Shown: positions 26,977 to 36,162 of the stretch, one piece after another | Layout: each line of letters starts with the position of its first letter | How positions within the stretch are numbered: the first letter of the stretch is position 1 | Source: an uncultured Clostridia bacterium | GTDB lineage: Bacteria > Bacillota > Clostridia > Christensenellales > UBA3700 | Assembly: GCA_947037025.1 (NCBI GenBank) | Contig: CAMQSU010000004.1 | Span: 1-64,000 of the forward strand | DNA length: 64,000 nucleotides | Direction of reading: 5' to 3' | Position numbers and translations under genes: made by a program | Notes under the pieces: model-generated | Told to the model about the DNA's origin: nothing | The model's database searches: none | The model's input: only the letters and a program-made list of their open reading frames with translations

Positions 26977-27368
26977 GTAAATTAATTAACAAAAACTATG
27001 CGAATAACTGATTCAAATTATCTTTAAAATACAATTAAAATGATAATATAATATTTAAAAATTTATGCAATATAAAGCTATAAAAACATCTCGATTAATT
27101 TGCAAATAAATATAAAATGCAAATCAAAAATATACGATTATTTACAATTAAATTATTGTAGAAATAATGCATATTATCGCAAATTTACAGCCAGTTGTAA
27201 TTATAAGTTTTTAATTAAAAAAAATCCATGATTCTGCAATCAAAATATGAAGATAAAATATTTTAAAAATTACAGCATTATAAAAGATAAAGCGAATTAA
27301 ATATGGCAAAATCTTTTACATAAAATTATGTAAATTTAAATGCAAAAATAAAGGGTGAGGAGATTAAT
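26977..27368. other. AT-rich spacer between response regulator and kinase genes
   Basis: Three hundred ninety-two bases of very AT-rich sequence with no clear stem-loop terminator, ORF or strong promoter. The gap is unusually long for two genes of one signalling pair, so the kinase may have its own promoter. Confidence 0.35.
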
Positions 27369-29204
27369 ATGACAAAGCAAAATAAAAATAAATTCTCATC
27401 TAAATTCCGTAACAGAATTCTGATGTATTTTATGCCATTATTTTTGCTAGTTATAGCGGCAATTTCAGTAGTATATTTTGTTACAACGCAAAGTTTAGTT
27501 CGGGCAACAGCAGCTGATTTCTCTGAGCAAATAGTAACGCAAGTTGATCAGGCAATGACTGACTATGTGGCGGGGGTTGAGCATCTTAATAAAGTAATTG
27601 AAGCTTCAGCTAATGCGGTTAATTTTTTAAATGGACTGGGTATAAGTTCTGATAAACAAAAATTGCAGCAACTTTTAGAGCATATCAAAATTACTCGCTC
27701 AGACGTATTAAATGTTCATTTGATAAAAGCTCCGGTTAGTGGGAGTTTCAGTGATATAGATATCGTATCAAGTGCTGAAGGTGATCTGAATGAAAACATT
27801 GATTATTCTAAAGCAACATGGTATAACAAATATATTGATGCAAGTAACAAAAAAATTAATACGTTTATGACTCCATCTTATGTGCAGAATATTATAGCTG
27901 GGCAATATGACTGGGTTGTTAGTGTGGGCTGCCTATACCAAGTAGATAATAAATATGTTGGCATGTTTTTGATTGACTTAAAATATGACAGTATCATTGA
28001 TATTTGCACAAACATTATGCCAGATGAGAACGGATATATTTATTTGCTTAATCATGAAAATGAGATTATGTATCATCCAAAGCAGCGATATATATACAGC
28101 GGATTATTCGAGGAAGATTTTTCAGTAATCAGCCAAGACCGCGAGGATACAACAATTGTAAAAGGTGACAGCATTTACAGTGTAGTAAACTCACAAACTA
28201 CGGAGTGGATAACCGTAGGAGTAGTGAAAATATCATTTTTCAATTTGTATCTTGGGGCATTGCCGGGGATATTTTTACTTGTTAGTTTCATATTCCTAAT
28301 ATTAGTTGTTTTAATTGCATACGTCCTATCAAAGAGGATATCAAAGCCAATAATACAATTGCAAAGTGCTGTAACGCAACTATCAAGCGGTGATTTGACC
28401 GTTCAAACGCCAATTGATTCTGGTGATGAAATAGGAGCTCTAAGTAATTCCTTCAACACAATGGTAAAGCAGATTGATCAACTTATGACAGATAGGCTTG
28501 AGGATGAAAAGCACAAACAAGAAAGCGAAATGAATGTGCTAAGAGCGCAAATAAATCCGCATTTTTTATATAATACATTAGATTCAATAATATGGATGTC
28601 TGAGCTTGGCAATAACGGTGATGTAGTGGAGATGACAAGTGCGCTTGCAAAAATGATGCGAGCAAGTATAAGTCAATCGTCTAAGTATGCAACAATTAAG
28701 ACGGAGTTTGAGCATATCGCAAGTTATTTAAAAATTCAAAAATATCGACACTCAACAAAGCTAGCGTACGAGATTAATGTATCTAATGATTTAAATGATG
28801 TCAAGATGGAGCATTTAACATTGCAGCCGATAGTAGAAAATGCAATAATACACGGCTTCAGAAAAAAAACCACTGGCGGAGTTATCTCAATAACGGCAAC
28901 ATTAAATGAGTTAATGGATACTGTAAAGATAGAAGTCTGCGATAATGGCGATGGAATGGATGATGTTACAAGAGTGCAAATATTAAAAGAGAATACAGAG
29001 GATAAAGAGTTTTCCGGTCTTAGAAATGTAAACTCACGAATTAAATTAAGATTTGGCGAGGATTATGGATTAAGCATCCAGTCTACAATCGGAGAAGGAA
29101 CAAAAGTTACAATGATTGTGCCATATAAGCTAAACATAATAAATCAAAATGAAGTGATAAAAATAACGAGCAATCACAATTTGCGAGACAAAACAAATAA
29201 GTAA
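27369..29204 (+). CDS. Sensor histidine kinase (YesM/LytS type)
   Basis: The 611-residue protein has two TM helices (about 15-37 and 295-318) enclosing an extracytoplasmic Cache-like sensor of about 255 residues (YNKYIDAS, YDWVVSVGCLY). A HAMP domain (ISKPIIQLQSAVTQLSSGDL) is followed by a His_kinase domain with H398 in QINPHFLYNTLDS, and an HATPase_c domain with N and G boxes (PIVENAIIHGF, DNGDGMD). It signals to the response regulator upstream. A membrane-anchored sugar-binding protein is encoded 25 bp downstream and probably presents ligand to the sensor domain. RBS GGTGAGGAG precedes the ATG. Confidence 0.94.
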   Translation: MTKQNKNKFSSKFRNRILMYFMPLFLLVIAAISVVYFVTTQSLVRATAADFSEQIVTQVDQAMTDYVAGVEHLNKVIEASANAVNFLNGLGISSDKQKLQQLLEHIKITRSDVLNVHLIKAPVSGSFSDIDIVSSAEGDLNENIDYSKATWYNKYIDASNKKINTFMTPSYVQNIIAGQYDWVVSVGCLYQVDNKYVGMFLIDLKYDSIIDICTNIMPDENGYIYLLNHENEIMYHPKQRYIYSGLFEEDFSVISQDREDTTIVKGDSIYSVVNSQTTEWITVGVVKISFFNLYLGALPGIFLLVSFIFLILVVLIAYVLSKRISKPIIQLQSAVTQLSSGDLTVQTPIDSGDEIGALSNSFNTMVKQIDQLMTDRLEDEKHKQESEMNVLRAQINPHFLYNTLDSIIWMSELGNNGDVVEMTSALAKMMRASISQSSKYATIKTEFEHIASYLKIQKYRHSTKLAYEINVSNDLNDVKMEHLTLQPIVENAIIHGFRKKTTGGVISITATLNELMDTVKIEVCDNGDGMDDVTRVQILKENTEDKEFSGLRNVNSRIKLRFGEDYGLSIQSTIGEGTKVTMIVPYKLNIINQNEVIKITSNHNLRDKTNK

Positions 29205-29229
29205 TTGATAAAAAACATGAGGAGGGAGT

Positions 29230-30243
29230 ATGCAGAAGGTAAACAAAAGAAATTTTATTATAGCAATGACATGTATATTTCTAGTCATAATTAGTGCGGT
29301 GATGACTCTAAGTGTTGCGATATTTGGAGGCACTGATAAAATTGATATCATGATTATATCTAAAAGTAATGATATGAAAATAGATTTTTGGCGATCACTG
29401 AAAGGTGGAATGCAAGATGCTTGTGATGAGTATGGCTATGAGTTCAATTATAAAGCCCCTGCAAACGAAGGCGATATCAAAGGGCAACGACTTTTGATCG
29501 AGGAGGCGTTAATATCAAAACCTGACATCGTTCTACTAGCAGCTGTTGATTACAAAGCGATAAATGATGATGTGAAAAAATTATTAGATGCTGGGATATA
29601 TGTATTGACGTTTGACTCTGGCATAAGTCTAGAGCATGATAATTTAATTGGATTTGTAGGGATAAATAATTATCAGACTGCAAATGACCTTAGCAAATTT
29701 GCTAGTGAAAAACTTCACAGTAAAAATGCAATAATAATCGGGCATGAGCAAGGATCTAAAACAGCTCGAGAAAGAGTTGATGGATTTAATGACGGATTAA
29801 AATTATCAGGAGTTAACGTTAATAGCAATAATATCAAGTATTCAGAATCAGGTGAAGGCAAAACATATATTGAAGATGCGCGCGCCAAAACCCTTGCAAT
29901 GCTTAAAGCTGATAAAGATGTTGATGTAATATTTGCAACGAACGAAATGGTTGCTATCGGCAGCCAAATGGCAGTAAAAGATTTAATGAATGAACCCTCG
30001 GATAGGAATGTCAGTGTGATAGGATTCGACGGATCTAAAAGACAAGTAATAGATTTGGAGTCAGGCGTGTGTGATTATTTGGCAGTGCAACGAGCTTTCA
30101 AGATAGGATATTCAGCAGTAAGTAATGCTGTTGACAATTATCTTAAAGGAAAGACGGTCGGTAATTTATATATTGACGTTGCAATAATTGATAAAACAAA
30201 TATGTACGATAGAGAAAACCAAGAAATTCTGTTTCCGATATAA
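29230..30243 (+). CDS. Membrane-anchored periplasmic-type sugar-binding protein
   Basis: The 337-residue protein has an N-terminal TM/signal anchor (10-33) without lipobox Cys. A RbsB/LacI-type type 1 periplasmic binding fold follows (DIMIISKSNDMKIDFWRSL, KPDIVLLAAVDYKAI, VSVIGFDGSKRQV). It follows the kinase gene by 25 bp with AGGAGGG, so the two are cotranscribed. Because a separate lipoprotein binding protein (34485) serves the transporter, this one more likely senses sugar for the kinase. Its fold and anchor are visible; the sensor role is inferred. Confidence 0.88.
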   Translation: MQKVNKRNFIIAMTCIFLVIISAVMTLSVAIFGGTDKIDIMIISKSNDMKIDFWRSLKGGMQDACDEYGYEFNYKAPANEGDIKGQRLLIEEALISKPDIVLLAAVDYKAINDDVKKLLDAGIYVLTFDSGISLEHDNLIGFVGINNYQTANDLSKFASEKLHSKNAIIIGHEQGSKTARERVDGFNDGLKLSGVNVNSNNIKYSESGEGKTYIEDARAKTLAMLKADKDVDVIFATNEMVAIGSQMAVKDLMNEPSDRNVSVIGFDGSKRQVIDLESGVCDYLAVQRAFKIGYSAVSNAVDNYLKGKTVGNLYIDVAIIDKTNMYDRENQEILFPI

Positions 30244-30899
30244 CAATGAATTAATATAATATACTTTATACATATTACGCGCTAATATTATATATATTAT
30301 AATAAAACATTTAATACCTATAATATTCAGAATGCTCACAGCGAAATTATTAAAAGAATTTCAGTAACTTTTTTGTGATAAATATACAGTTATTAGTACA
30401 ATCAATAAAAAAGCAGTATTTGATTATCAATATGATAATTAAATGCTTTTTTTATGCAAAATTATAAAAACGCGATAAAAAATATAATACATGCTCACGA
30501 AGCAATTAATCACATATAGTTAATATTTAGCAAGTTATTAATAATTGAAAATTAAGTGTAAAAACTAGATAAAAAAGGCATAAAACAGTAAAATGAGTAA
30601 TAATACTGCTTTTTTTTGTATAATTTGAAGGCAAAAGAGCAATATTCATTCTAGCGTTATAATTAAATAACATGAGAAATATGGCTTTGTTAAAATAGTA
30701 ACGAAAAGGCAAAAATAATAATAATGTTGTGTGTTTCTATTGAAATTAGTAAAAAAAAATGTTTTGCGTATAATTTCGGTATAAATTTACCAAAATCAGT
30801 AGAATTTAAGAGCAATTTTATCGTTTACAATAGAATTTTACTATAAAATATTGTCGAAATGTATTATAGTATTATAGAAGACAAGTGGAGGTGGGTTAA
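30244..30899. other. Long intergenic region upstream of the fucose transport operon
   Basis: These 656 bases contain a terminator at 30407-30453 and a second T-rich stem-loop-like sequence near 30580-30620 (CAGTA...TACTG, then eight T). The remainder is AT-rich leader. I saw no cre box, ORF or clear -35/-10 pair. The main operon promoter and the response-regulator target are expected here. Confidence 0.45.
30407..30453 (+). terminator. Rho-independent terminator
   Basis: AAAAGCAGTATTTGATTATC pairs, with bulges, with GATAATTAAATGCTTTT around AATAT, followed by TTTAT. Confidence 0.8.
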
Positions 30900-32447
30900 T
30901 TGAGTGATGTTAATTTAAAAAACAAATTAGATTTTTCCAGTAAAATGGGCGAAGTTTATTTAGAGATGAAAGGTATTCATAAAAGGTTTGCCGGAGTACA
31001 CGCACTAAAAGGTGTTGACTTTAATTTGAAGTATGGTGAAGTCCATGCTTTAATGGGCGAGAATGGTGCTGGTAAGTCTACATTGATGAAAGTCCTTACA
31101 GGTATTCATCAACCGACTGAAGGTAGCATGACATTCCAAGGTGCAGTTTATGTTGCAGACAGTATCAATGATTCGCAGCACGCAGGTATCGGAATCGTTC
31201 ACCAAGAGTTGAACATGATGAATCACCTAACAGTTGCACAGAATATTTTCATTGGTAGAGAGTTTATGAAAACCGGCGCATGGATTGATGACGCTAAAAT
31301 GAATAAAGAGTCTACTAAGTTGTTTGATATGTTGGGAATAAATATTGACCCATCTGCAAAATTAGGAACTTTAACTGTTGGTAAACAGCAGATGGTAGAA
31401 ATTGCTAAAGCGGTTTCTCATGAGTCAAAAGTAATCGTTTTTGATGAGCCGACAGCGGCACTTACATCAAAAGAGATTGATGAGTTATTCAAAATAATTC
31501 GCGACTTGCAAACGCGAGGTATCGGTATCGTTTATATCTCACACAGAATGGATGAGGTTATGGACCTTAGCGATCGTATCACAGTAATGCGTGATGGTGA
31601 GTATGCAGGCACAGTCAATACTAAGGAAGTTACAAAAGATGATATCATTCAATTAATGATAGGACGAGTAGTATTTGAAGAGCCAAAGAGTCACTCAATG
31701 GTTCCAGAGGGTGCGGAAGTCGTTCTTGAAGTTAGAAACCTAACAGTAGGCAGAATGGTTAATGACCTTAGCTTTAATTTAAGACGCGGTGAGATTTTAG
31801 GTTTTGCGGGTCTTATGGGTGCAGGTAGGACTGAGATGGCTCGTGCTATATTCGGCGCAGACATCAAGGATCATGGCACAATTACAAGAAACGGCAGAAC
31901 AGTATCTATTAGATCTCCTAAAGATGCAGTTGCAGAAGGTATCAGTTATTTATCTGAGGATAGAAAAAGATACGGATTATTATTAGGCAAATCAATTGCG
32001 GAGAATTCATCTCTAGCAACACTTGATAAATATATTAAGCATGGCTGGATTAACGATAAAAAAATCGCTAAAGAAGCTACTGAATACAATGCAATGCTTA
32101 GGACTAAAACGCCATCAATACAACAACTACTTAAAAACTTATCTGGTGGTAATCAGCAGAAAGTTATCATTGCAAAATGGTTAATAAGAGATTGTGAAAT
32201 AATTATATTTGATGAGCCAACTCGTGGTATTGACGTTGGAGCTAAAAGCGAGATTTATCAACTAATGAATAAACTAGCAGCTGAAGGTAAATCAATAATT
32301 ATGATTTCAAGTGAGCTTGTAGAAATTCAGAGGATGAGCGATCGTGTTATAGTTATGTGCGAAGGCCGAAAGACAGCTGAGCTTGATATTAAGGACGCAA
32401 CTAGCGAAACAATAATGAAGTACGCAACACTAAGGGAGGGAGTTTGA
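30900..32447 (+). CDS. Sugar ABC transporter ATPase (RbsA/MglA-like), probable fucose importer
   Basis: This 515-residue duplicated ATPase has a canonical first Walker A (GENGAGKST, 53-61), Walker B VIFDEPTAAL and H-loop YISHRMDEV. The second half has the family's degenerate P-loop GLMGAGRTE and the signature LSGGNQQK. The architecture is typical of RbsA/MglA/XylG importers. It starts with TTG 30900, supported by GGAGGTG a few bases upstream. It is the first gene of the fucose transport operon, with the permease starting two bases after its stop. Fucose specificity is inferred from the downstream enzymes. Confidence 0.94.
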   Translation: MSDVNLKNKLDFSSKMGEVYLEMKGIHKRFAGVHALKGVDFNLKYGEVHALMGENGAGKSTLMKVLTGIHQPTEGSMTFQGAVYVADSINDSQHAGIGIVHQELNMMNHLTVAQNIFIGREFMKTGAWIDDAKMNKESTKLFDMLGINIDPSAKLGTLTVGKQQMVEIAKAVSHESKVIVFDEPTAALTSKEIDELFKIIRDLQTRGIGIVYISHRMDEVMDLSDRITVMRDGEYAGTVNTKEVTKDDIIQLMIGRVVFEEPKSHSMVPEGAEVVLEVRNLTVGRMVNDLSFNLRRGEILGFAGLMGAGRTEMARAIFGADIKDHGTITRNGRTVSIRSPKDAVAEGISYLSEDRKRYGLLLGKSIAENSSLATLDKYIKHGWINDKKIAKEATEYNAMLRTKTPSIQQLLKNLSGGNQQKVIIAKWLIRDCEIIIFDEPTRGIDVGAKSEIYQLMNKLAAEGKSIIMISSELVEIQRMSDRVIVMCEGRKTAELDIKDATSETIMKYATLREGV

Positions 32448-32449
32448 TA

Positions 32450-34384
32450 ATGGAAAATATAAATAAAAATATAAAGCTGAATATGAGAGGTGCCACTAGG
32501 CAGCTAGCTAACAAAAGCATTCATTCAGCTTGGTCTAAAGGTAAACAGATATTTATAATATTAGGGGCGCTAATTGCACTATTGCTAATATTTACAATTA
32601 TAGAACCTAATTTCCTAGGTAAAATAGGTTTCGCATCAATGTCTCAGAAATTAGCACCTTACGCTATAATGGCACTAGGAGTTACATTCGTTATTGCAAC
32701 GGGTGGCATTGACTTATCAATTGGTACTGTTTGTATAGCATCTGCATCAATTGCGGGTGGATTATTAGAAGCAGGTATGCCTCTAGCACTTACAATTCCA
32801 GTAATGCTTATTGTAGGTTTATTATTTGGTATCCTTAATGGTCTATTAATCGCAAAACTAAAAATGCCAGCATTTATCGCAACACTAGGTACTATGATGG
32901 TATCACGTGGACTAAGTGCTATCATAGTTAATAAGACAAGTGTATTGTTCCCAAATACTGGTTGGTCTAGGGAGTTATTCACAAGTATAGGTGATTTCCC
33001 AATTGGTCTTATGTGGGTTTTGGCTCTTACAGCAATATGCATGTACTTAATGTATAAGTGTAAGATTGGTCGTTACATCCTATCTATTGGTAGTAACGAA
33101 GAGGCAACTAGACTATCTGGTATAAACACAGATAGATATAAAATGTATGCTTATATGATTTCTGGTCTATTTGCTGGTATCGCAGCTATCTTCTGGGTAG
33201 CAGTTAGTCCAACTATTCAACCAGGTGGTGGTAATGGTATGGAGCTAGATGCAATTGCTGGAGTATACATCGGCGGTACAAGTGCTGCAGGTGGTATAGC
33301 ATCTATTGCTGGTTCACTTATTGGTAGTGCAATCCTTGTTGTGTTGTCTACTGGTTTGACTCAGGCATGTGTTGCATTTGGAATCCCTATCAACACTTTA
33401 TATTTGACTTACACTGTAACAGGTTTAGTAGTTGTGTTTGCAGTTTACCTTGATGTTGTTAAAAATAAAAATCAGGCTAAAGTTAAAATCGTTTCTCAAA
33501 AGACAAATTATCTAACTGAAAAGCGTGCAGTATTAGAATCAATGAAAGTTAATATAGATTATATTTTATCTGATAGGGCTTTAGCTGACGAAGTTAAAAA
33601 TGCTCAATCGGCAGCTCTTATCGAGAAAATTAATATATGTAAAAAGGATCTAAAGATCGAAAATCTTCAGGTAGGTGTAGATGCAGCAAAAGTATCTAGC
33701 TTGAAAGCAGATATTGCAACAGCAAAATCAGAACTTAAACAGTTCTATGCAGAAAACAAGATAGAGCTAAAAGAGCAACAAACAGTAAGAGTAGCAGCTA
33801 TTCGTGAAGAAATGGCAGTAATAAAAGCTGAAATGGCTATTGAATCTGTAAATCTTAAAGAAATTGATAATGAGAAAAACGCTCTTCTAGCAGGAATTGC
33901 CAAAACCTCAGCTTTAGAAGTTAAGCGTATTAAAGCAGAATCAAAAGCAGCTGCTAAAGAAAGTAAATTGCTTCAAGCTTGGAAAATGGATGACGAAACT
34001 AAAAATGAGCAACTAGTAGTAATTTTAGCTAAGATAACAGCTTGCAAAGCCGTTATTCAAAAAGAAATAGATTTAAGAAACTTTGATTTAATTCAGTCTA
34101 AAAAAGCTATATTAGCAGAGATTAAAGCAGAAAAGAAAAAAGATAAAGAGTCTATAAATATTAGTTTAATCGAGTCTAAAAAGGCTGAACTAGTAGAGAT
34201 TAAAGCAGAAATGAAAAAAGAAAAAAAGAATAGAGATATTGCGGCAATCAAAGCAAGTAAGCTTGCATTAGCAGCAGCTCAAGAAGAGCAAAATGCTTTC
34301 TTTACTGAAAACAAATCAGTAGTAGCAGCTGAAAGAGCTGAGACAGAGCGTTTAAGAAAAATTGCTTTAGCTGAAGCTGAGTAA
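32450..34384 (+). CDS. Sugar ABC permease (RbsC-like) fused to a long coiled-coil tail
   Basis: Residues 1-335 are a normal RbsC-type permease with multiple TM helices (ALGVTFVIATGGIDLSIGT, IATLGTMMVSRGL and IAGVYIGGTSAAGGIASI are conserved). A further 309 residues, absent from the family, follow after the last TM segment. This tail is Lys/Glu/Ala-rich, strongly helical and coiled-coil-like, with imperfect repeats of SKKAxLxEIKAExKK, and should be cytoplasmic. ATG 32450 after GGGAGGG is preferred to an upstream TTG at 32444. The reading frame is intact and codon use looks uniform, so it appears to be a genuine fusion. Confidence 0.9.
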   Translation: MENINKNIKLNMRGATRQLANKSIHSAWSKGKQIFIILGALIALLLIFTIIEPNFLGKIGFASMSQKLAPYAIMALGVTFVIATGGIDLSIGTVCIASASIAGGLLEAGMPLALTIPVMLIVGLLFGILNGLLIAKLKMPAFIATLGTMMVSRGLSAIIVNKTSVLFPNTGWSRELFTSIGDFPIGLMWVLALTAICMYLMYKCKIGRYILSIGSNEEATRLSGINTDRYKMYAYMISGLFAGIAAIFWVAVSPTIQPGGGNGMELDAIAGVYIGGTSAAGGIASIAGSLIGSAILVVLSTGLTQACVAFGIPINTLYLTYTVTGLVVVFAVYLDVVKNKNQAKVKIVSQKTNYLTEKRAVLESMKVNIDYILSDRALADEVKNAQSAALIEKINICKKDLKIENLQVGVDAAKVSSLKADIATAKSELKQFYAENKIELKEQQTVRVAAIREEMAVIKAEMAIESVNLKEIDNEKNALLAGIAKTSALEVKRIKAESKAAAKESKLLQAWKMDDETKNEQLVVILAKITACKAVIQKEIDLRNFDLIQSKKAILAEIKAEKKKDKESINISLIESKKAELVEIKAEMKKEKKNRDIAAIKASKLALAAAQEEQNAFFTENKSVVAAERAETERLRKIALAEAE

Positions 34385-34484
34385 TATTATTCAAGTTAAT
34401 TCAAGTAAATAAAAAAATAAAAACAGACAATTTAGTGAAACTAACTGGGTAACCAGTAGTATAAAAAACATTGGAGGGGATATT

Positions 34485-35522
34485 ATGAAATTATCAAAAA
34501 AAATCTTAGCTGCAGCTGTAGTAGGCGTTGTAGCATGTACTAGTGTGCTACTTGTAGCATGTGCTCCTGCGAAAAATAGCAAGACAATTGCTATCGTAGC
34601 AAAAGGTTCAACTCACGCATTCTGGCAAAGTATGGAAGCCGGTGTTAAAGCTCAAGCTAAGGAGTTAGGTTACACTGTATCATTTGTGGGACCTGAGAAC
34701 GAAACTCCAGACAGCGTACCAGTGCAGAAAAACCAACTTGCAGCTGCCATGGCAACTAATCCTGCAGGAATAGGTCTAGCTACTATTGGTACAGGATACA
34801 ATGATTATTTAGAAGATCTATTTGATTCTAAAACTCCAGTTGTACAGTTCGATTCAGGTATTTATGCTGAAGATATGAAGGCCGTTGAAGATAGCTGGAA
34901 GAATCCAGTAAAATCTAAAGTTGCTACTAGTAACATTGCGGCAAGTGCATTAGCTGCTCAGAAAGTTATCGAAATGAATGGTGCTGAGATTAAAGCTAGT
35001 ACTGGAAAATATAAAATCGGTGTTCTTCAACATGATGCTACTCAAACAGGAAAGGATCGTGTAGCTGGCTTTCAAGAATATTTTAACAATTCAGAGTACA
35101 AAGATTTAGTTGAAATTACTGTTACTCTAGGTGAGGACGATAAGTATGCGACTACACTAGAGGGATTTGCTGCTGACACTGACTTAATTTACATGACTAA
35201 TGAGGGCGTTGTTTCAGAAGTTTTTGATGCAGTTACTGCACCTTCAACTGGAGCAGCTTATAATAATATGGATTTCTTCGGTTTTGATAGTGGTACTGCA
35301 CAATTAACTTGGATGGAAGATAAGGAAAATAAATTTGGTGCAGAGTTAATCGGTGCTATAACTCAGAATCCTTACCAGATGGGTGTTGATACAATTAATC
35401 AATTACACTTTGCAATAACACAAGAATACGCAAAGGTTACTGACATAGCATTAGCAGGAGCATTCTGGGACAAAGACAATATGGTTCAACTTGAGAAAGA
35501 TGGTTTACTATACAAAGGTTAA
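34485..35522 (+). CDS. Sugar-binding lipoprotein of the fucose ABC transporter
   Basis: The 345-residue protein has a lipoprotein signal peptide with lipobox LVAC (Cys26) and an RbsB-type binding fold (TIAIVAKGSTHAFWQSMEAG, GKYKIGVLQHDATQTGKDR, FFGFDSGT). It delivers sugar to the permease encoded just upstream. GGAGGGG precedes the ATG. The weak terminator behind it (35596-35632) may reduce read-through into the enzyme genes, a common way to make binding protein in excess. Confidence 0.93.
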   Translation: MKLSKKILAAAVVGVVACTSVLLVACAPAKNSKTIAIVAKGSTHAFWQSMEAGVKAQAKELGYTVSFVGPENETPDSVPVQKNQLAAAMATNPAGIGLATIGTGYNDYLEDLFDSKTPVVQFDSGIYAEDMKAVEDSWKNPVKSKVATSNIAASALAAQKVIEMNGAEIKASTGKYKIGVLQHDATQTGKDRVAGFQEYFNNSEYKDLVEITVTLGEDDKYATTLEGFAADTDLIYMTNEGVVSEVFDAVTAPSTGAAYNNMDFFGFDSGTAQLTWMEDKENKFGAELIGAITQNPYQMGVDTINQLHFAITQEYAKVTDIALAGAFWDKDNMVQLEKDGLLYKG

Positions 35523-35595
35523 TTCCTGAGTATATGTAACAAAATCAAAATAAAAGTATACTGATTAGTCGGTATGCACAATAAAATATAAAAAG

Positions 35596-35632
35596 ATGTA
35601 GGGCGAGTGTTAAAGCTCTCCCTATATTTTTT
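35596..35632 (+). terminator. Terminator or attenuating stem-loop between transporter and enzyme genes
   Basis: TAGGGCGAG pairs with CTCTCCCTA (one mismatch) around TGTTAAAG, followed by TATTTTTTAT. Confidence 0.8.
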
Positions 35633-35709
35633 ATATTTTATTATTATTTGAAAAAAAACATTTAGTCCGAAAGGAATAAATTTTATATAAAAAAATAGTG
35701 GAGGTAATT

Positions 35710-36132
35710 ATGCTGAAAAATGTGCCAAATATTATATCGCCAGAGCTACTTAAAATATTAGATGAAATGGGTCACGGTGATGAGATTGTAATCGCAGATG
35801 GAAATTTTCCTTCTAGTTCGTGCGCAAAAAGATTAGTACGATTAGATGGTCACAGTGGGACGCAAGTACTTGACGCTGTTTTGAAAATGATTCCAGTAGA
35901 TACTTATAGTGAAAATCCTATCTATCTTATGAAAGTAGTGGATGGAGTTAAAACTGTTCCTGAAATATGGAGTGAGTATGAAAAGACAATTAAAGCAAAC
36001 AATGAAAGATGCAAAATAGACAACCTAGAGCGTTTCGAGTTTTATGAGAGAGCAAAAAAAGCATATGCAATAATCGCTACAAGCGAAAGTGCATTGTATG
36101 CTAACATCATAATAACAAAAGGCGTCTTGTAA
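35710..36132 (+). CDS. fucU: L-fucose mutarotase
   Basis: This 140-residue RbsD/FucU-family protein has the catalytic-site segments MGHGDEIVIADGNFPS (His in GHGD) and, near the C terminus, FYERAKKAYAIIATSES with the conserved Tyr. FucU interconverts alpha- and beta-L-fucose, supplying the anomer used by the isomerase. ATG 35710 with GGAGGTAATT just upstream is preferred over the GTG at 35698. fucI follows 30 bp downstream. Confidence 0.95.
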   Translation: MLKNVPNIISPELLKILDEMGHGDEIVIADGNFPSSSCAKRLVRLDGHSGTQVLDAVLKMIPVDTYSENPIYLMKVVDGVKTVPEIWSEYEKTIKANNERCKIDNLERFEFYERAKKAYAIIATSESALYANIIITKGVL

Positions 36133-36162
36133 AATTAAATAACATTAAGGAGAAAATAATAT

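Noticed and set aside
30244-30899. CcpA cre box upstream of the fucose operon
   Set aside because: I looked for TGNAANCGNTNNCA-type sites and saw none convincing.
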